Positions 24,041 through 32,146 of a DNA stretch of 56,032 bases are shown piece by piece; position 1 is the first letter of the stretch; every line of letters begins with the position of its first letter. The notes below the pieces were generated by a model. The model was not told the DNA's origin. It saw only the letters and a list, made by a program, of their open reading frames with translations, and made no database searches. The position numbers and the translations under genes are program-made. The stretch is from Methanomassiliicoccales archaeon. GTDB lineage: Archaea; Thermoplasmatota; Thermoplasmata; RBG-16-68-12; SOIM01. Where the stretch lies: NCBI GenBank assembly GCA_030593885.1, contig JAUVGH010000011.1, positions 1-56,032 of the forward strand, written 5' to 3'.

Positions 24041-24571
24041 TCAAATCACAAACTCTCTTGCCAGCTCCACAAATGCTTTTTCTACACTCTCCCCGGTCTT
24101 TGCGCTTGAGAAGTAGTGGGAAGCCCCATATCCCTCCGCGATCTCCTTCAATCGATCATCATCGATTCGCTTATGGTCCACCAGGTCCACCTTGTTCGCA
24201 AGAATGATAATAGGCACCTGGCCTGCAGCCTCTCTCATCCCGTCTATCCACTCCAAGAGCCCATCAAGCGTCTTGTCATCTGTGCAGTCGCAGACCGCGA
24301 TACCGGCATTGGCTCCCTTGAAGTACTGTTCGGTGAACAACTTCGCCAGATCCTTCTGTCCCATTATGTCCCAGATCATCATGTGTACCATTACTGGCTG
24401 ACCTTTCCCCCCGGGCAGGGTGATCTCCTTCTTGGACACGTTGGTGCCCAAAGTGAACAGGTATCTGTCGTCAAACTCGTTGAGTACGTACTTACGGATC
24501 AGGCTGGTCTTTCCCACTCCGCCGTCGCCGACCAGACATATCTTCATCTTCATTTCCCTTTCTTCAGCCAT
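24041..24571 (-). CDS. Ras-superfamily small GTPase
   Basis: 176 residues from ATG 24571 (an upstream ATG at 24586 adds five). All G motifs are intact (numbering from the longer form): G1 GDGGVGKTS (20-28), G2 Thr in the switch-1 region FTLGTNVSKKE, G3 WDIMGQK with the Ras-like Gln (D73, Q77), G4 NKVD (131-134) and G5 SSAK (160-163). It has no membrane anchor or lipid site. Archaeal GTPases of this type are distant relatives of Rab/Ras/MglA and work as switches with activating partners, often roadblock-domain proteins. It is the last gene of an operon behind two KaiC-like genes, four bases after the previous stop. Confidence 0.9.
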   Translation of the reverse strand: MAEEREMKMKICLVGDGGVGKTSLIRKYVLNEFDDRYLFTLGTNVSKKEITLPGGKGQPVMVHMMIWDIMGQKDLAKLFTEQYFKGANAGIAVCDCTDDKTLDGLLEWIDGMREAAGQVPIIILANKVDLVDHKRIDDDRLKEIAEGYGASHYFSSAKTGESVEKAFVELAREFVI

Positions 24572-24575
24572 TATC

Positions 24576-25736
24576 TCACCCATCATCCGGGAGCTTCAGC
24601 AAACTCTGTAGCGCTTTGCTTGCTTTGCCTTCCCTCTGTTCATCGAACTCAATTATCGGCACATCCACTGACAGCTTCATTCTCCTCCTGATCTCATCCT
24701 CCGAGAAGGCGCCATCTGTCCGCTGTCTGTTCGCGATGACGACCAGAGGAACCCTTCCGAAGTCTGATTCCACTATCCTCCTACCGTTCTCTATGTCCTT
24801 GAGGCTCGAACTGTTCAAGACCAGGAACACACCGCTCATCTCCCTGCTGAACAACCTCAAAGTAGCCGAGAAGCTCTCCTTTCCAGGCACTCCCAACACT
24901 TCGGTCTCTATGTCCGAGACGTCGATTGTTCTTCTGTCGCGACCCTCCGAAAGATGTCCCTCTCCATCAACGATAGACCGAGAACACAAGGAATTAATAA
25001 AATCTTCCTTTCCGGAATCCTTCGATCCTATGACGAGTATCCTGGGGGTATAGGTCACCACTCCAGTCAGGTCCTCGAACTTGAACGGTACCCACTTGCT
25101 GTTCTCAATCTCCACCTTCCTGATCTCGCTCACCCTGACCAGGTTCAGCAAACTTGAACCCATCCTCTCTGTTCTGAACTCCAGAACGGTGTCCGCGCCG
25201 TCCTTCAGTGACGCCAGTTCCCTTCGCTCCAGTGTCCAGTTCGTCACCAGTGTGAAGAAGACCGAGTTGTTCTCGGTGGAGAGGTCATTGACGAACTCCC
25301 AGAACTTCAGGGCCTCTTCGTGCGGGAACCTGTCCACAAGGAACTCCAGCGAGTCCACGATGACCCTCTTGGGTCTATGTTCCTCGAAGGCGTCTTGCAC
25401 CACCCTGCGTATGTCCATCATGTCGGTCACGTCCTTGATGACGTAACTCTCCGAGGACGGCGTCATGGCCTGGCTGGAGGCGGCGTCGACTATCACCAGG
25501 CTGGATTCCTCCCGAACACCGTACTTCTTGAAATGCGATCTTGCGAGGCTCGGGGCCCTGTGGAAGTCTATGTAGATGCAGGATTCGTGCCTCTTTACCC
25601 CAGTGGCCAGGAAGTTCTCCGCGAACATTCTCTTTTCTGTGGGGCTGTCGCTCAGCAGTATGGACGATGAGGGCCTGAGGAAACCACCTCCGAGCTGTTC
25701 GTCCACCGTTCGCAATCCCGATTTGACCAACTTCAT
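24576..25736 (-). CDS. KaiC-like domain fused to a degenerate GTPase domain
   Basis: 386 residues from ATG 25736 (GTG 25748 adds four, overlapping the previous stop). The N-terminal 220 residues follow the KaiC/RecA layout (TVDEQLGGGFLRPSSSILL, IYIDFHRAP, RVIVDSLEFLVDRF), but the P-loop is lost (SDSPTEKRM). The C-terminal half resembles a small GTPase: RILVIGSKDSGKEDFINSL keeps a G1 Lys but has Glu for Ser/Thr, the G3 region reads LGVPGKESF, and the G4 position reads ANRQRTD. Both nucleotide sites look defective, so it is probably a structural partner or regulator of the intact GTPase downstream and the KaiC-like ATPase upstream. Confidence 0.75.
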   Translation of the reverse strand: MKLVKSGLRTVDEQLGGGFLRPSSSILLSDSPTEKRMFAENFLATGVKRHESCIYIDFHRAPSLARSHFKKYGVREESSLVIVDAASSQAMTPSSESYVIKDVTDMMDIRRVVQDAFEEHRPKRVIVDSLEFLVDRFPHEEALKFWEFVNDLSTENNSVFFTLVTNWTLERRELASLKDGADTVLEFRTERMGSSLLNLVRVSEIRKVEIENSKWVPFKFEDLTGVVTYTPRILVIGSKDSGKEDFINSLCSRSIVDGEGHLSEGRDRRTIDVSDIETEVLGVPGKESFSATLRLFSREMSGVFLVLNSSSLKDIENGRRIVESDFGRVPLVVIANRQRTDGAFSEDEIRRRMKLSVDVPIIEFDEQREGKASKALQSLLKLPDDG

Positions 25737-25744
25737 GGTAACCC

Positions 25745-26470
25745 TCACAACAGCTTATCGATCCCTACTTCCTTGTCCACGTACCTGACCCTTGGCACCC
25801 TTTCCGAAAGTACGACGTCCACGGTTTCGCCGCCGACATCGAACGACGTCCAGGCTGGATTAGTTGCGATGCCCTTGATGTGATGTATCCTGATCTCCCT
25901 GTGGAGCATCTCGTTGAACTTCATCTCCACCACCCCGTCCACCATCATTCCAAGCGTTTCGCCTGTCCTCTCGTCCTGGACTCCCTCGTGCAGAGCGAAG
26001 ACACCGAACCCTCCGTTGGTCCTCAGCTGGGATGACATTATTTGGAAGAACTTCAGAAGAGCCTGGGGAGCATTGTGCAGAAAAAGGGGCGAGAGTGAGT
26101 AGAAGAAGAGGTTGATAGGGTCTCCCAGCACATCGGATGCCTTTGTAATGTTCATGCCTATCTGTTCTATATTGGACAAGCTGCTCACGTGCATAGTCCC
26201 ATCTGTCCGTTCGCCCTCCCTGAGCTTGCCTAGGGGAGCAGAGAAACAGTCCACGAACACCAGTTTCTCGCCCTCGTACTTCCTGAGGTCGATGTCGAAC
26301 TTGAACGCCCTCTGCCTGATTGCTTCAGGACTGTAGTCTATGCACACGATCACTATCTTCTTGTCATGTTCGAGGAAGTCGTCTATGAGCTCCAGACACC
26401 ATTCCAGCTTTCCAACGCCTGGGGGACCTTTCAGAAGAAGGCCGGATATGTTCGCCAATCCTTCTAGCAT
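25745..26470 (-). CDS. KaiC/RecA-like ATPase
   Basis: 241 residues. The P-loop GPPGVGKLEWCLE (15-27) has Leu where Ser/Thr normally sits, so activity is doubtful. Strands IVIVCIDYSPEAI, KLVFVDCFSAP and INLFFYSLSPLFL follow the KaiC fold, and the C-terminal half has the GFGVFALHEG and MVDGVVEMKFNE elements typical of archaeal KaiC-like proteins. GGAG lies six bases ahead of the ATG. It is the first gene of a three-gene operon (4-base overlap with the next), and together the operon looks like a nucleotide-controlled switch. Input and output are not identifiable from sequence. Confidence 0.8.
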   Translation of the reverse strand: MLEGLANISGLLLKGPPGVGKLEWCLELIDDFLEHDKKIVIVCIDYSPEAIRQRAFKFDIDLRKYEGEKLVFVDCFSAPLGKLREGERTDGTMHVSSLSNIEQIGMNITKASDVLGDPINLFFYSLSPLFLHNAPQALLKFFQIMSSQLRTNGGFGVFALHEGVQDERTGETLGMMVDGVVEMKFNEMLHREIRIHHIKGIATNPAWTSFDVGGETVDVVLSERVPRVRYVDKEVGIDKLL

Positions 26471-27053
26471 TCGTTCTCCGTCCTTTGGACATTGCTTCGC
26501 ATGTTTTCAGGGAATACATGTCGAAGACCTTGCCGAGACCAAATAAAACTGTCGGGTTCGTTATCGGGTGTGATTATAGAAATGCGGAGAAAAATCTTGT
26601 TCTAAAGACAAAAAATCCCCGAATATGCTGACGCAATACTGATGAGATTAAAACACAATGCGAAAATAATCATCTAGTCTCTCCATTTCTTGTGTTTCTG
26701 CTGGGCTAGGATCATGTCTCAGATGAGGCATCCTCCATCGGGATCTCCATAGTTCAAAGTGTGAATTTCTTCCTGACTCTTCCAGATCTCCTCATTATCC
26801 ATATCCCATCCCGTCGACCAAAGGGGAATGGTCACCGATAATCTGATATCCATCTTATTCCCCCACAGAACCCGGAGACCGTCATCCCCTTTTGGTTCTG
26901 ACAACATTTGTTGATGTCGCTTCCTTCTGCAAATCTTGCTGAGGGTTCAGAACAAGACAACTCTACAATGGCCGTGGGGGTTTTCGGTAAACATTTCCAT
27001 TGTGGCAACTATTTAATATCCCAAGATATATGTGGGTCAGAGATGGGATAAGC
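26471..27053. other. Gene-poor interval with one doubtful short frame
   Basis: This AT-richer stretch of about 580 bases holds no convincing gene. A 62-residue minus-strand frame (26907-26719, beginning MLSEPKGDDGLRVLWGNK) has plausible composition and could extend upstream, but has no ribosome site or TATA box that I can defend; it may be a gene remnant. The right end holds the TATA element of the PRC-barrel gene (TATTTAATAT, 27009-27018). Confidence 0.5.
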
Positions 27054-27311
27054 ATGTTGGAAGAAATTTCTGAGCTCGTCGGGTTGCAGGTATACACTCA
27101 TGAGGGAATTTTCCTGGGGAACGTGAACAATCTCGTCGTGGATATCGACGACAGTCGAGTGGAGGGTCTGTTCATAGGCGACACGAATCCTCTTCTTGTT
27201 GAAGGTTCAAGGGCGGTCAGCGTTCCATACCGATGGATCCAGTCTGTCGGTGACATCGTGATTCTGAGGTACTTCCCCCGGAGGGTCAGCCTGAAGAAGA
27301 AGGCCAAGTAA
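27054..27311 (+). CDS. PRC-barrel domain protein, CdpB-like
   Basis: 85 residues from ATG 27054 (MLEEISELVGLQVYTHEG); the TATA element 27009-27018 gives a leader of about 14 bases and rules out the upstream GTG. The whole protein is one PRC barrel: a GLQVYTHEGIFLGNV strand pair, DDSRVEGLFIGD, and VPYRWIQSVGDIVILR ahead of a basic tail. Single PRC-barrel proteins with this NPLLVEG/VPYRW pattern are widespread in archaea; in Haloferax the CdpB proteins of this kind join SepF-linked cell division complexes. That role is inferred here from family only. Confidence 0.8.
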   Translation: MLEEISELVGLQVYTHEGIFLGNVNNLVVDIDDSRVEGLFIGDTNPLLVEGSRAVSVPYRWIQSVGDIVILRYFPRRVSLKKKAK

Positions 27312-27408
27312 GCTTTCCGCATCCCGGTCATCGCGCTAGCTGTCGTTAGTCTTTTATTTGCAGCTCTATATTCACAGTCATGAGCAGTGAGGCAGGACCG
27401 TCCGCCCT

Positions 27409-27885
27409 ATGGCCCGCCTCATTCATCAGAGGAGGCTGGGGAAGATGGCATTTCCTTCGAAGTTCCCTCGCGAGGGGAGTATTCCGATGAGATACACGTT
27501 CGCTATCATGGAGATCGAAGACCTCAGGATTCATGAAGCTATCCAGGATGAACTGCTTGAGGATTTCATTAGCATGCTCAGAGACGATGGCGTGTTCAAG
27601 GTCCCTATACTCGTGGATGAGAATGACTGCGTGGTTCTGGATGGACATCACAGGGTGGAAGCTCTCCGGAGAATGGGATACACCAAGATACCGGTCTACC
27701 TCGTCGATTACTGGGACGATGCAATCGAGGTTACGGCCTGGCCCGAGGCAGAGATCAAGAACATCACGAAGGACATGATCCTGGAGATGGGAAAGAGCGA
27801 TGATGTTTTCCCTCCAAAGACCTCGAGGCACACAGTGAAAGCCAAACTTGAGGAACATTACGTACCGCTGGACGAGCTCAGGTGA
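27409..27885 (+). CDS. ParB/Srx-fold protein, probable SerK-like free serine kinase
   Basis: 158 residues from ATG 27409, or 132 from ATG 27487, which has GAGGGGAG ahead and begins just before the conserved domain. It has the SerK pattern: an HE pair (RIHEAIQ, the Glu corresponding to the catalytic base as I recall it for the Thermococcus enzyme), PILVDENDCVVLDGHHRVEAL, VDYWDDAIEVTAWPE, and a final PPKTSRHTVKAKLEE. SerK phosphorylates free serine to O-phosphoserine for cysteine synthesis. This version is compact, lacking the long insert between the YWP-like and PPKT segments. A general ParB-like nucleotide-binding role is the alternative. Confidence 0.65.
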   Translation: MARLIHQRRLGKMAFPSKFPREGSIPMRYTFAIMEIEDLRIHEAIQDELLEDFISMLRDDGVFKVPILVDENDCVVLDGHHRVEALRRMGYTKIPVYLVDYWDDAIEVTAWPEAEIKNITKDMILEMGKSDDVFPPKTSRHTVKAKLEEHYVPLDELR

Positions 27886-27903
27886 AGGACTGTCTTCTGG
27901 ATC

Positions 27904-28380
27904 TCAGATCTTAATATAGCCCCATATCGTCAACACTAATCCCGCAAGGAACAGCACCAGTGCAACAATGAAGTTGTTCGTCGGGACCCTTTCGACCGTC
28001 GCTGGGTCTATCTTCTCAGTATCCTCGTTATAGTTTCCCATGACGTAGCCAATCCCCAAGAAACCGTAGAACTTGCCTTCCACTATCACTTCCTGCCCTT
28101 CGGAGATCGTTTCGTTACCTATAGACACCCGAATATTCCCAGCAAGTCCTTCGAAGCCCTCGATTGTGATGGCCGGCCTCTGAGTAATGAAGTCCCTCTC
28201 GATGACCTCCTTCACGGTTCCTTTGAACCTTAGAGGGGGATCGTTGGCCAGATCGTAGACCCTTGCTTTCTGACCAGCCTCCTCGGGAGTGTCAATGTTC
28301 ACCAGCGGATAGAGGAAAGGCATCAGTATCAAGCCCAGAACCATCAGTGCGATTCCCAATCCAAATATCCCCCGATTCAT
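27904..28380 (-). CDS. Membrane-anchored OB-fold protein
   Basis: 158 residues from ATG 28380, preceded by GGTG; the longer upstream frame overlaps the next gene and is less likely. TM1 (FGLGIALMVLGLILMPFLYPL) precedes an extracellular OB-like beta barrel (LRFKGTVKEVIERDF, IRVSIGNETISEGQEVIVEGKFYGF), then TM2 (NFIVALVLFLAGLVLTIWGYI). The layout recalls CcmE-like or NfeD-like membrane OB proteins, but no heme His or other signature is visible. Function unknown. The next gene upstream begins beyond a 38-base gap on the same strand, so they are probably cotranscribed. Confidence 0.7.
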   Translation of the reverse strand: MNRGIFGLGIALMVLGLILMPFLYPLVNIDTPEEAGQKARVYDLANDPPLRFKGTVKEVIERDFITQRPAITIEGFEGLAGNIRVSIGNETISEGQEVIVEGKFYGFLGIGYVMGNYNEDTEKIDPATVERVPTNNFIVALVLFLAGLVLTIWGYIKI

Positions 28381-28418
28381 GGTGATACACCATCGAATGG
28401 AAACAAATAAGACTTGTG

Positions 28419-29459
28419 TCAAGCGCCTAATCGGTCAAGGTCGGTTGAAGCAATATCCTCCACTTCCTGGTACAGGATTTGAAGCCTCTCTGCGGCCTTG
28501 TCCAGTCCCTTTTCCTTGAGCTTCTGGATCTCCTTATCGATGGGGACCTTCTTGCCGTCCTCCACCAGCTTGTCCGCGATGCACACTATCTTCTCTTCAA
28601 GAGTTGTGGGTATCATATCCCTCTCAGGCAGTCCGAGCTCAGCAGCACCTTTTGAGTCCAAACCGCCTCCGACATGCCTCTCAACGATCAGAACTATGTT
28701 CTCTGGGAAACCAAATCTCCTCAAGATCTCCGCTCCTTCGAACCCATGACCAGGTCCGTGGGTCTTCGTTCGACCGATATCATGCAGCAATGCCGCCGTC
28801 CTGACCAGGTCCACATCCGCTCTACATTCCCCCGCTATCTTCACCGCAATCTTCGCGACAGTTCTCGCATGACTGACAACATCCTCCTCACAGCCAACTT
28901 CCTCGAGCATTCTCAGGCAGTCATTGTCGCTCAGATATATTCCGTCCATGTCGATGACGATCTTGCCGTTCCCCAATGGGATTATCCTCATTCTACCCTC
29001 GAAGTTCAATCTGGTCCAACCTGCCTCCGTCATTCTATCCAGGAGAATTGCCAATGCTCCGACCTCTGAGTGCGGTTGATTGGTCACCGAGACGTTGAAA
29101 TCTGCGAGCTGGTAGACCTCCGGAGGCACTTTCTCTGCCCCCACGATGACAAGTACGTCCCTCTTCGGGATCCGATCGACGGTTTTCTCCAACGGCTCCC
29201 CATACATGGTGAGGTGAACCACAGGCCCCTCCCACTGACGGACGAAGCTCTTCCAATGTGGCTCGATCTGGACCGAAAAATCTCCACCGAATTTTCTAGT
29301 CACCTCTTCCACTGCCCTCTCCAGTTTCGGATGTTTCTCGGTAACCACCACCGACCTGGCGCCCAGAGCCCTGGCGACAAGTGCGATATGCGTGGTCATC
29401 CTCCTGTCCCTCAGCGGTCTGTGGCCCAGTCTGAGAACGGTGATGTTCAGGTCTTCCAT
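28419..29459 (-). CDS. trm56: tRNA (cytidine-56-2'-O)-methyltransferase Trm56 fused to an HD phosphohydrolase domain
   Basis: 346 residues from ATG 29459 (leaderless: TATA element GTTTTTATG lies about 26 bases ahead; the first in-frame ATG 29486 would overlap that box). Residues 1-175 are the SPOUT methyltransferase Trm56: HLTMYGEPLE, VLVIVGAEKVPPEVY and NVSVTNQPHSEVGALAILLDR form the knot and its substrate loop; it methylates C56 of the T-loop. Residues 180-330 are an HD domain with His197, the His226-Asp227 pair (LLHDIGRTKTHG) and His262. HD domains hydrolyse phosphate esters such as cyclic phosphates or nucleotides. Stand-alone Trm56 is usually about 180 residues, so this is a clear fusion. 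Confidence 0.9.
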   Translation of the reverse strand: MEDLNITVLRLGHRPLRDRRMTTHIALVARALGARSVVVTEKHPKLERAVEEVTRKFGGDFSVQIEPHWKSFVRQWEGPVVHLTMYGEPLEKTVDRIPKRDVLVIVGAEKVPPEVYQLADFNVSVTNQPHSEVGALAILLDRMTEAGWTRLNFEGRMRIIPLGNGKIVIDMDGIYLSDNDCLRMLEEVGCEEDVVSHARTVAKIAVKIAGECRADVDLVRTAALLHDIGRTKTHGPGHGFEGAEILRRFGFPENIVLIVERHVGGGLDSKGAAELGLPERDMIPTTLEEKIVCIADKLVEDGKKVPIDKEIQKLKEKGLDKAAERLQILYQEVEDIASTDLDRLGA

Positions 29460-29589
29460 CGTTTCCCAGGATATTTGGGGTCTCATAAAAACATATGCGA
29501 CTCAAGCTCTTTGAGAGTCTGTCTACGGATGTTTCCATGACGAAACATTATTATCTCTCCCTCTCGTTTCTGACTCAGAGGGACTGCAA

Positions 29590-31683
29590 ATGAGCAAAAC
29601 GTGGGGATCGATACTTGTCGTGTTAGTTGTACTGGTTTCTGTAATGGTGACAGGGTTGAGAGTGAATGATGAGGCGGGCTCGCAAGAGGAATCGAGGGAC
29701 CTTGCTGAGGGGAATCCTCAGCCGATGAGCCCGGGTTGTCCAACCGATGATACCTACATCACGGACAACACGACTCTTGATGGTGAAACGTGTTATGTAA
29801 ACGACACAGCCGGGGACGGCATCCTGATTCTGGAGACCCCCAATATTGTTCTCGACTGTAACTATACGACCCTTATCGGTGACGCTACCGGAGTGGCGAT
29901 CATGATTCGAACCTCTGGAGTCGTCGTGAAGAACTGCCAAATCGGTTGGTATGGCGTGGGCATTATGGCTAACTCCTCACACTACATCGGGATAACCCAT
30001 AACAAGATATTCCATAGCAGTTCAACCGGCATTTACGTTGACCGCGATAGTTTCAGCAACACAGTCAATGACAATGTGGTGAATGACACTCAGGGCTTGT
30101 TCTACCTGGGCTTCCCTGGAGCGGCAGTCCATGTGGCGGGCATCGACAACGTTGTTGCCAGGAATGAACTCGTCTCCAATGAATGGGGAATAAGCATTAT
30201 GCCTCCGAACTTCCCGGATCAAGAACAGAACAACATCGTCCAGTGGAATAACATCACCTTCTCAAGACTCGGCATCCATGTGCACGGGAACGTCAATCTG
30301 ATAGCAAACAACACGGTCGACTCCAGTTTCGCTGGTATGTCCGTCTTCATGGACAGCAGGGAGAATCTGATCGTCTTCAACCATATCGAAGGCAACGATC
30401 GAGGTGTCCACATCGAGGGGCATCGCAATTACTTTGGCAACAACACGGTCCTAGCCAATGATGGCTATGGCATCTCTTTAGAGGTGGCTTTCTACAACAC
30501 ATTCATGAACAACACTGTGGACTCTAATGGTCTCGGTAGTGGGAACTTCGGCTTGTCCCTGAGCTTCTGGACTCGGGGGAATACCTTCGCCTGGAATGTG
30601 TTCCATGCGAACTACAAGGGTGGATCCATCAGTGAGGATTCTGGGCCGTCTCTGGATCCCCAATACAACTCCTTTCACCACAACTCCTTCATCGGCAATA
30701 CCCATGGACAGGTCACAGACATGTCCGCAGGTCACAACGATTGGAACTCAACTTGTGCAGGCAATTACTGGGCCGATTATGCTGGAGTCGATGCGGATGG
30801 AGATGGCATCGGCGACACACCTTATGTCATTGACTCAGGCGGTTTGAATGACGCTCCCAGTGTGGATTTCCTGCCTCTCATGAGTCCTGGCAACGATCCA
30901 TGCCTTGCCCCAGGGATACTGAACGCGGCCCTGACAGGCCCTGCCTTCGGGGATATTGAGATTACGTGGAAGAGTTCTCCTGGCGATGGGCAACCTGGAC
31001 AGAGCATGTTCTACAGAGTCATGAGATCGGTCGATTTCGTGTTCCCGTTGATAGAAATCGGTATTGTAATGGGGACAGGTTCGACTGAGTACTCCTTCAC
31101 AGATCCCGGCATGGGGCATGGTCAGCCCGACACTGTTCAGTATTTCATTTGGGCGACCGACCAACATGGGCGTGTTGGTTCCAGTAAGAGCCTCACGAAA
31201 TGCTCGAATGATCTGCAATCGGGTATGCAGCTCGTATCCACTCCTTTGTCTCTTTTTGACAATCGCGCTGAAAACGTCCTTCAGACCGTTTCCTATGATG
31301 ATGTGTGGATATTCGATGTTGGAGACCCCATTGACTACTGGAAATCATATTCCAAATCCAAACCTTACAGTGATGCCATTGCCTTTGAGATTGGGACTGG
31401 CGTATGGGTGAACGTGGAACAGGCCGGTACTTGGACGATCGTGGGCATGTATCCGCTTTCAAGAAGCATCCCTCTCAAAAGCGGTTGGAATCTCGTGGGC
31501 TATCCTTCGTTGTTCGCTAAGACTGTGAATGAAGCTTTTGCTGGAACTCCCTATGTCGCCATCGAGGCTTACGATCCGATCGGCGAACCGTTCCACCTCT
31601 TCAAGCTTTCTGGGTCTGATTATCTCGAACCAGGAAGAGGATATTGGATCGAGGTCTCTCAAGATGTAGTATGGAATATCTGA
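29590..31683 (+). CDS. Secreted parallel beta-helix (NosD-like) surface protein
   Basis: 697 residues. Signal peptide about 1-25. Residues 75-400 form a right-handed beta-helix: successive turns such as NCQIGWYGVGIMANSSHYIGI, IVQWNNITFSRLGIHVHGN and ENLIVFNHIEGNDRGVHI, ending in the NosD-type GNYWADYAGVDADGDGIGDTPYVID calcium-like loop. A fibronectin-like domain (about 440-530) and a C-terminal domain with GWNLVGYPS and LEPGRGYWIEV follow. There is no membrane helix or sorting tail at the C-terminus, so it is probably secreted or bound non-covalently. Such helices usually bind or cleave polysaccharide, but no catalytic motif is seen. TATA element near 29547 gives a leader of about 12 bases. 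Confidence 0.85.
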   Translation: MSKTWGSILVVLVVLVSVMVTGLRVNDEAGSQEESRDLAEGNPQPMSPGCPTDDTYITDNTTLDGETCYVNDTAGDGILILETPNIVLDCNYTTLIGDATGVAIMIRTSGVVVKNCQIGWYGVGIMANSSHYIGITHNKIFHSSSTGIYVDRDSFSNTVNDNVVNDTQGLFYLGFPGAAVHVAGIDNVVARNELVSNEWGISIMPPNFPDQEQNNIVQWNNITFSRLGIHVHGNVNLIANNTVDSSFAGMSVFMDSRENLIVFNHIEGNDRGVHIEGHRNYFGNNTVLANDGYGISLEVAFYNTFMNNTVDSNGLGSGNFGLSLSFWTRGNTFAWNVFHANYKGGSISEDSGPSLDPQYNSFHHNSFIGNTHGQVTDMSAGHNDWNSTCAGNYWADYAGVDADGDGIGDTPYVIDSGGLNDAPSVDFLPLMSPGNDPCLAPGILNAALTGPAFGDIEITWKSSPGDGQPGQSMFYRVMRSVDFVFPLIEIGIVMGTGSTEYSFTDPGMGHGQPDTVQYFIWATDQHGRVGSSKSLTKCSNDLQSGMQLVSTPLSLFDNRAENVLQTVSYDDVWIFDVGDPIDYWKSYSKSKPYSDAIAFEIGTGVWVNVEQAGTWTIVGMYPLSRSIPLKSGWNLVGYPSLFAKTVNEAFAGTPYVAIEAYDPIGEPFHLFKLSGSDYLEPGRGYWIEVSQDVVWNI

Positions 31684-31912
31684 GATTCGACAGTCTATTC
31701 TTCCCACACAGAAATGGGATATTCAGCTATTCTTGAGAACCTCTCAGTCTTTTTGGAACCCCCTCATGCATATGGTGTCCAGTGATGCAGCGGTCCTCCA
31801 ACATTGCATATGATAATAACATACTTATACTACATACGTACATGACATATTGAGTGTTTGGATGATCTACCCCCTCTTCCGCGACCTACCCCTGGTCCCC
31901 TCCCGGTCTGCG

Positions 31913-32146
31913 ATGAATGAATTGTACAACAACAGCCTAGATCTCTATGCCGTACTTGACGTGTTGGAACATGGATATGATTGTTCAAAAGGGAGAAGGT
32001 CGAAAGGAATCCTTGAGAGGTGTCTAGACAAAGGAAAGAAAACGATCAGGGTCGTGGTGGCGAAATCATATAACTACTCTCTAGATTCCGAAGTCTGGGT
32101 AATAACCCATGTAGGAATGACATCCAAATCCAAGGTGAGGAAATGA
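31913..32146 (+). CDS. Putative toxin of a zinc-ribbon/AbrB antitoxin pair
   Basis: 77 residues from ATG 31913 (MNELYNNSLDLYAVLDVLEHG). Longer forms from ATG 31862 or TTG 31850 are open, and the TATA element CTTATACT (31824-31831) predicts a transcript start near 31852; I favour 31913 because the domain begins there. The protein has YDCSKGRRSKGILERCLDKGKKTIRVVVAKSYNY and a late VITHVG, a pattern I know from archaeal DUF4258-like/RelE-fold toxins ("SLDL..VL..GYDCS.. RRS..ILERC"). Its stop overlaps the antitoxin start (ATGA). RelE-fold toxins typically cleave mRNA on ribosomes; that is inference here. Confidence 0.65.
   Translation: MNELYNNSLDLYAVLDVLEHGYDCSKGRRSKGILERCLDKGKKTIRVVVAKSYNYSLDSEVWVITHVGMTSKSKVRK

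Noticed and set aside
26719-26907. 62-codon minus-strand frame in the 26.5-27 kb gap
   Set aside because: Plausible composition, but no ribosome site, TATA box or recognisable motif; listed only within the interval description.
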